Of a DNA stretch of 41,045 nucleotides, positions 40,167 through 41,045 are shown piece by piece. The notes below the pieces were generated by a model. It had not been told where the DNA came from. It was given only the letters and a program-made list of their open reading frames with translations, and made no database searches. The DNA comes from Minisyncoccota bacterium (GTDB lineage: Bacteria; Patescibacteriota; Minisyncoccia; Phycocordibacterales; Phycocordibacteraceae): positions 1-41,045 of the forward strand of contig JALHPI010000005.1 in NCBI GenBank assembly GCA_022842585.1. Direction: 5' to 3'. A program made the translations under genes and the position numbers. How positions within the stretch are numbered: position 1 is the first letter of the stretch; each line of letters opens with the position of its first letter.

Positions 40167-41045
40167 ATGTCTGTTGCTTCGCTCTTTTCTACTGGAGTGA
40201 CGTGGGTACGCGAGAGACCGCGCGTCTCAGTCCTCGTACTAGTGCTTGTGGTACTTCTTATAATTGCGGGAACGCAAGCGCTTACGCAAAAAAACGGCGC
40301 AGAGACGCTGGTGGTTCAACCGGGAGATTTTTTCGTACGAGTCGCTGATTCGGGCAAGGTCATTGCAGCGGATGAAGTCTCTATGGCCTTTGAGGTGAGC
40401 GGTCGTGTCGCTTCTATAGCGGTTGAAGTCGGGGACGAGGTATCCGCAGGTGCCCGGCTTGCATCTCTTGAAACGGGCACCCTTGCCGCCGAGCTCGCGT
40501 CTGCTGAAGCAGAAGTGTCCGTAAAGCGCGTCGAGCTCGATAATCGGGGCGTAAACCTCGATTCCGTGAAGCGCAAGCAGGATACGCTTGTGGCAAACGC
40601 GGCGAGAAACCTCTATTCAGAAGGTCTCATCGCCGTTCCAAGCTCGGACTCCTACGATCTCACTCCTCCAGTGGTGAGCGGTGCGTATAACAGCCTTGAG
40701 AAAGGAGTGTATAAGATTGCAATTGAACGCGATGTTGTCGGAAGCAATAATGTTGAATTGCGATTGTTTGACTTGGAGCGAATGGATGCGATACGCGTAC
40801 CCGAGGATGAGCCGGTAGCGCTTGGTTCGCGCGGATTGTATCTTTCGTTTCCGGACCGCCCCGTATTCTATGCCGGCACCATCTGGTACGTGACGGTGCC
40901 AAACGTGAAGAGTGCTTCGTATCTTGCAAACTACAACGCCTATCAGGAGGCGCTTCGCGTACGCGAGAGTGCTGTATCGGATGCGGAGGCGGACCTCTCT
41001 GAGCGTTCAGTAGGGCAGACGATTGCACGCGCGGAGCTGCAGAAG
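40167..41045 (+). CDS. HlyD-like membrane fusion protein, N-terminal part
   Basis: The frame is open from the ATG at 40167 to the window end (293 codons), so the gene is incomplete. A membrane anchor (about 21-40, VSVLVLVLVVLLIIAG) is followed by the lipoyl-like half-motif VRVADSGKVIAADEVSMAFEVSGRVASIAVEVGDEVSAGARLASLE and a first helix (AELASAEAEVSVKRVELD). About 100 residues that look beta-rich (YDLTPPVVSGAYNSLEKGVY...LYLSFPDRPVFYAGTIWYV) come next, then a second helix (YQEALRVRESAVSDAEADL). Such adaptors normally join an ABC or RND pump to an outer channel; the permease genes should lie beyond the window. Confidence 0.85.
   Translation, partial: MSVASLFSTGVTWVRERPRVSVLVLVLVVLLIIAGTQALTQKNGAETLVVQPGDFFVRVADSGKVIAADEVSMAFEVSGRVASIAVEVGDEVSAGARLASLETGTLAAELASAEAEVSVKRVELDNRGVNLDSVKRKQDTLVANAARNLYSEGLIAVPSSDSYDLTPPVVSGAYNSLEKGVYKIAIERDVVGSNNVELRLFDLERMDAIRVPEDEPVALGSRGLYLSFPDRPVFYAGTIWYVTVPNVKSASYLANYNAYQEALRVRESAVSDAEADLSERSVGQTIARAELQK

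Overview
The window looks like a chromosomal segment of a Patescibacteria (Candidate Phyla Radiation) bacterium, most likely a Parcubacteria-type lineage. This is inferred from compact housekeeping proteins (a shortened RF2, a divergent LigA), many small conserved membrane proteins of unknown function, large secreted cell-surface proteins, dense gene packing and almost no Shine-Dalgarno sequences. Translation uses the standard bacterial code: UGA is a normal stop and a release factor 2 gene is present.

Layout. 1-4200: end of a secreted protein, then ligA-gatC-gatA. 4200-9700: small membrane proteins, initiator tRNA, an alternative-oxidase-family di-iron protein, a sugar nucleotidyltransferase, tRNA-Met and tRNA-Asp, an ATP-grasp-like protein and a GtrA protein. 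9700-13700: a sensor histidine kinase, a large membrane-anchored surface protein, DUF1003 and a small Cys-rich membrane protein. 13750-16560: glmS, tRNA-Thr(GGT) and a lone CheY-type regulator, the last two separated by palindromic DNA. 16700-19300: tRNA-Thr(CGT) and a secreted glycosidase-like protein with repeated Cys modules. 19460-24900: prfB, a DUF6624-like gene, ftsE, ftsX, pyrG and an endonuclease/exonuclease/phosphatase family gene. 25000-26660: metK under a SAM-I-clan riboswitch, and tRNA-Gln. 26650-28500: a Nudix gene and two cassette-like units bounded by direct repeats. 28570-33510: membrane and redox proteins (DoxX, cytochrome b5-like, peroxiredoxin), a GH63-like glycosidase, a cupin and a small orphan. 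33600-41045: an HI0933-type flavoprotein, an ABC-F ATPase, GIY-YIG, MgtC, DoxX, a polyacidic secreted protein, DUF2177, DUF1295 and the start of an HlyD-like adaptor.

Three signals stand out. (1) Several tRNA genes are followed by long fold-back elements that carry an antisense copy and then a sense copy of the 3' end of that same tRNA. Those at fMet, Met and Gln share a common core; the one at Thr(GGT) has the same architecture with a different core, and extra palindromes built from the tRNA 5' end lie in front of it. I do not recognise this family. (2) About half of the protein genes have a TANNNT -10-like box 6-7 nt before the start codon and no ribosome binding site, the signature of leaderless mRNAs. 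The clearest exceptions are three orphan genes with Shine-Dalgarno sequences, two of them in the repeat-bounded cassettes. (3) Metabolic oddities include an alternative oxidase homologue with all six iron ligands, and metK controlled by a SAM riboswitch plus terminator.

The genes do not form one pathway. They mix translation and cell-division housekeeping, envelope and secreted proteins, and a loose group of oxygen/redox proteins (alternative oxidase, two DoxX proteins, a b5-like protein, peroxiredoxin, flavoprotein).
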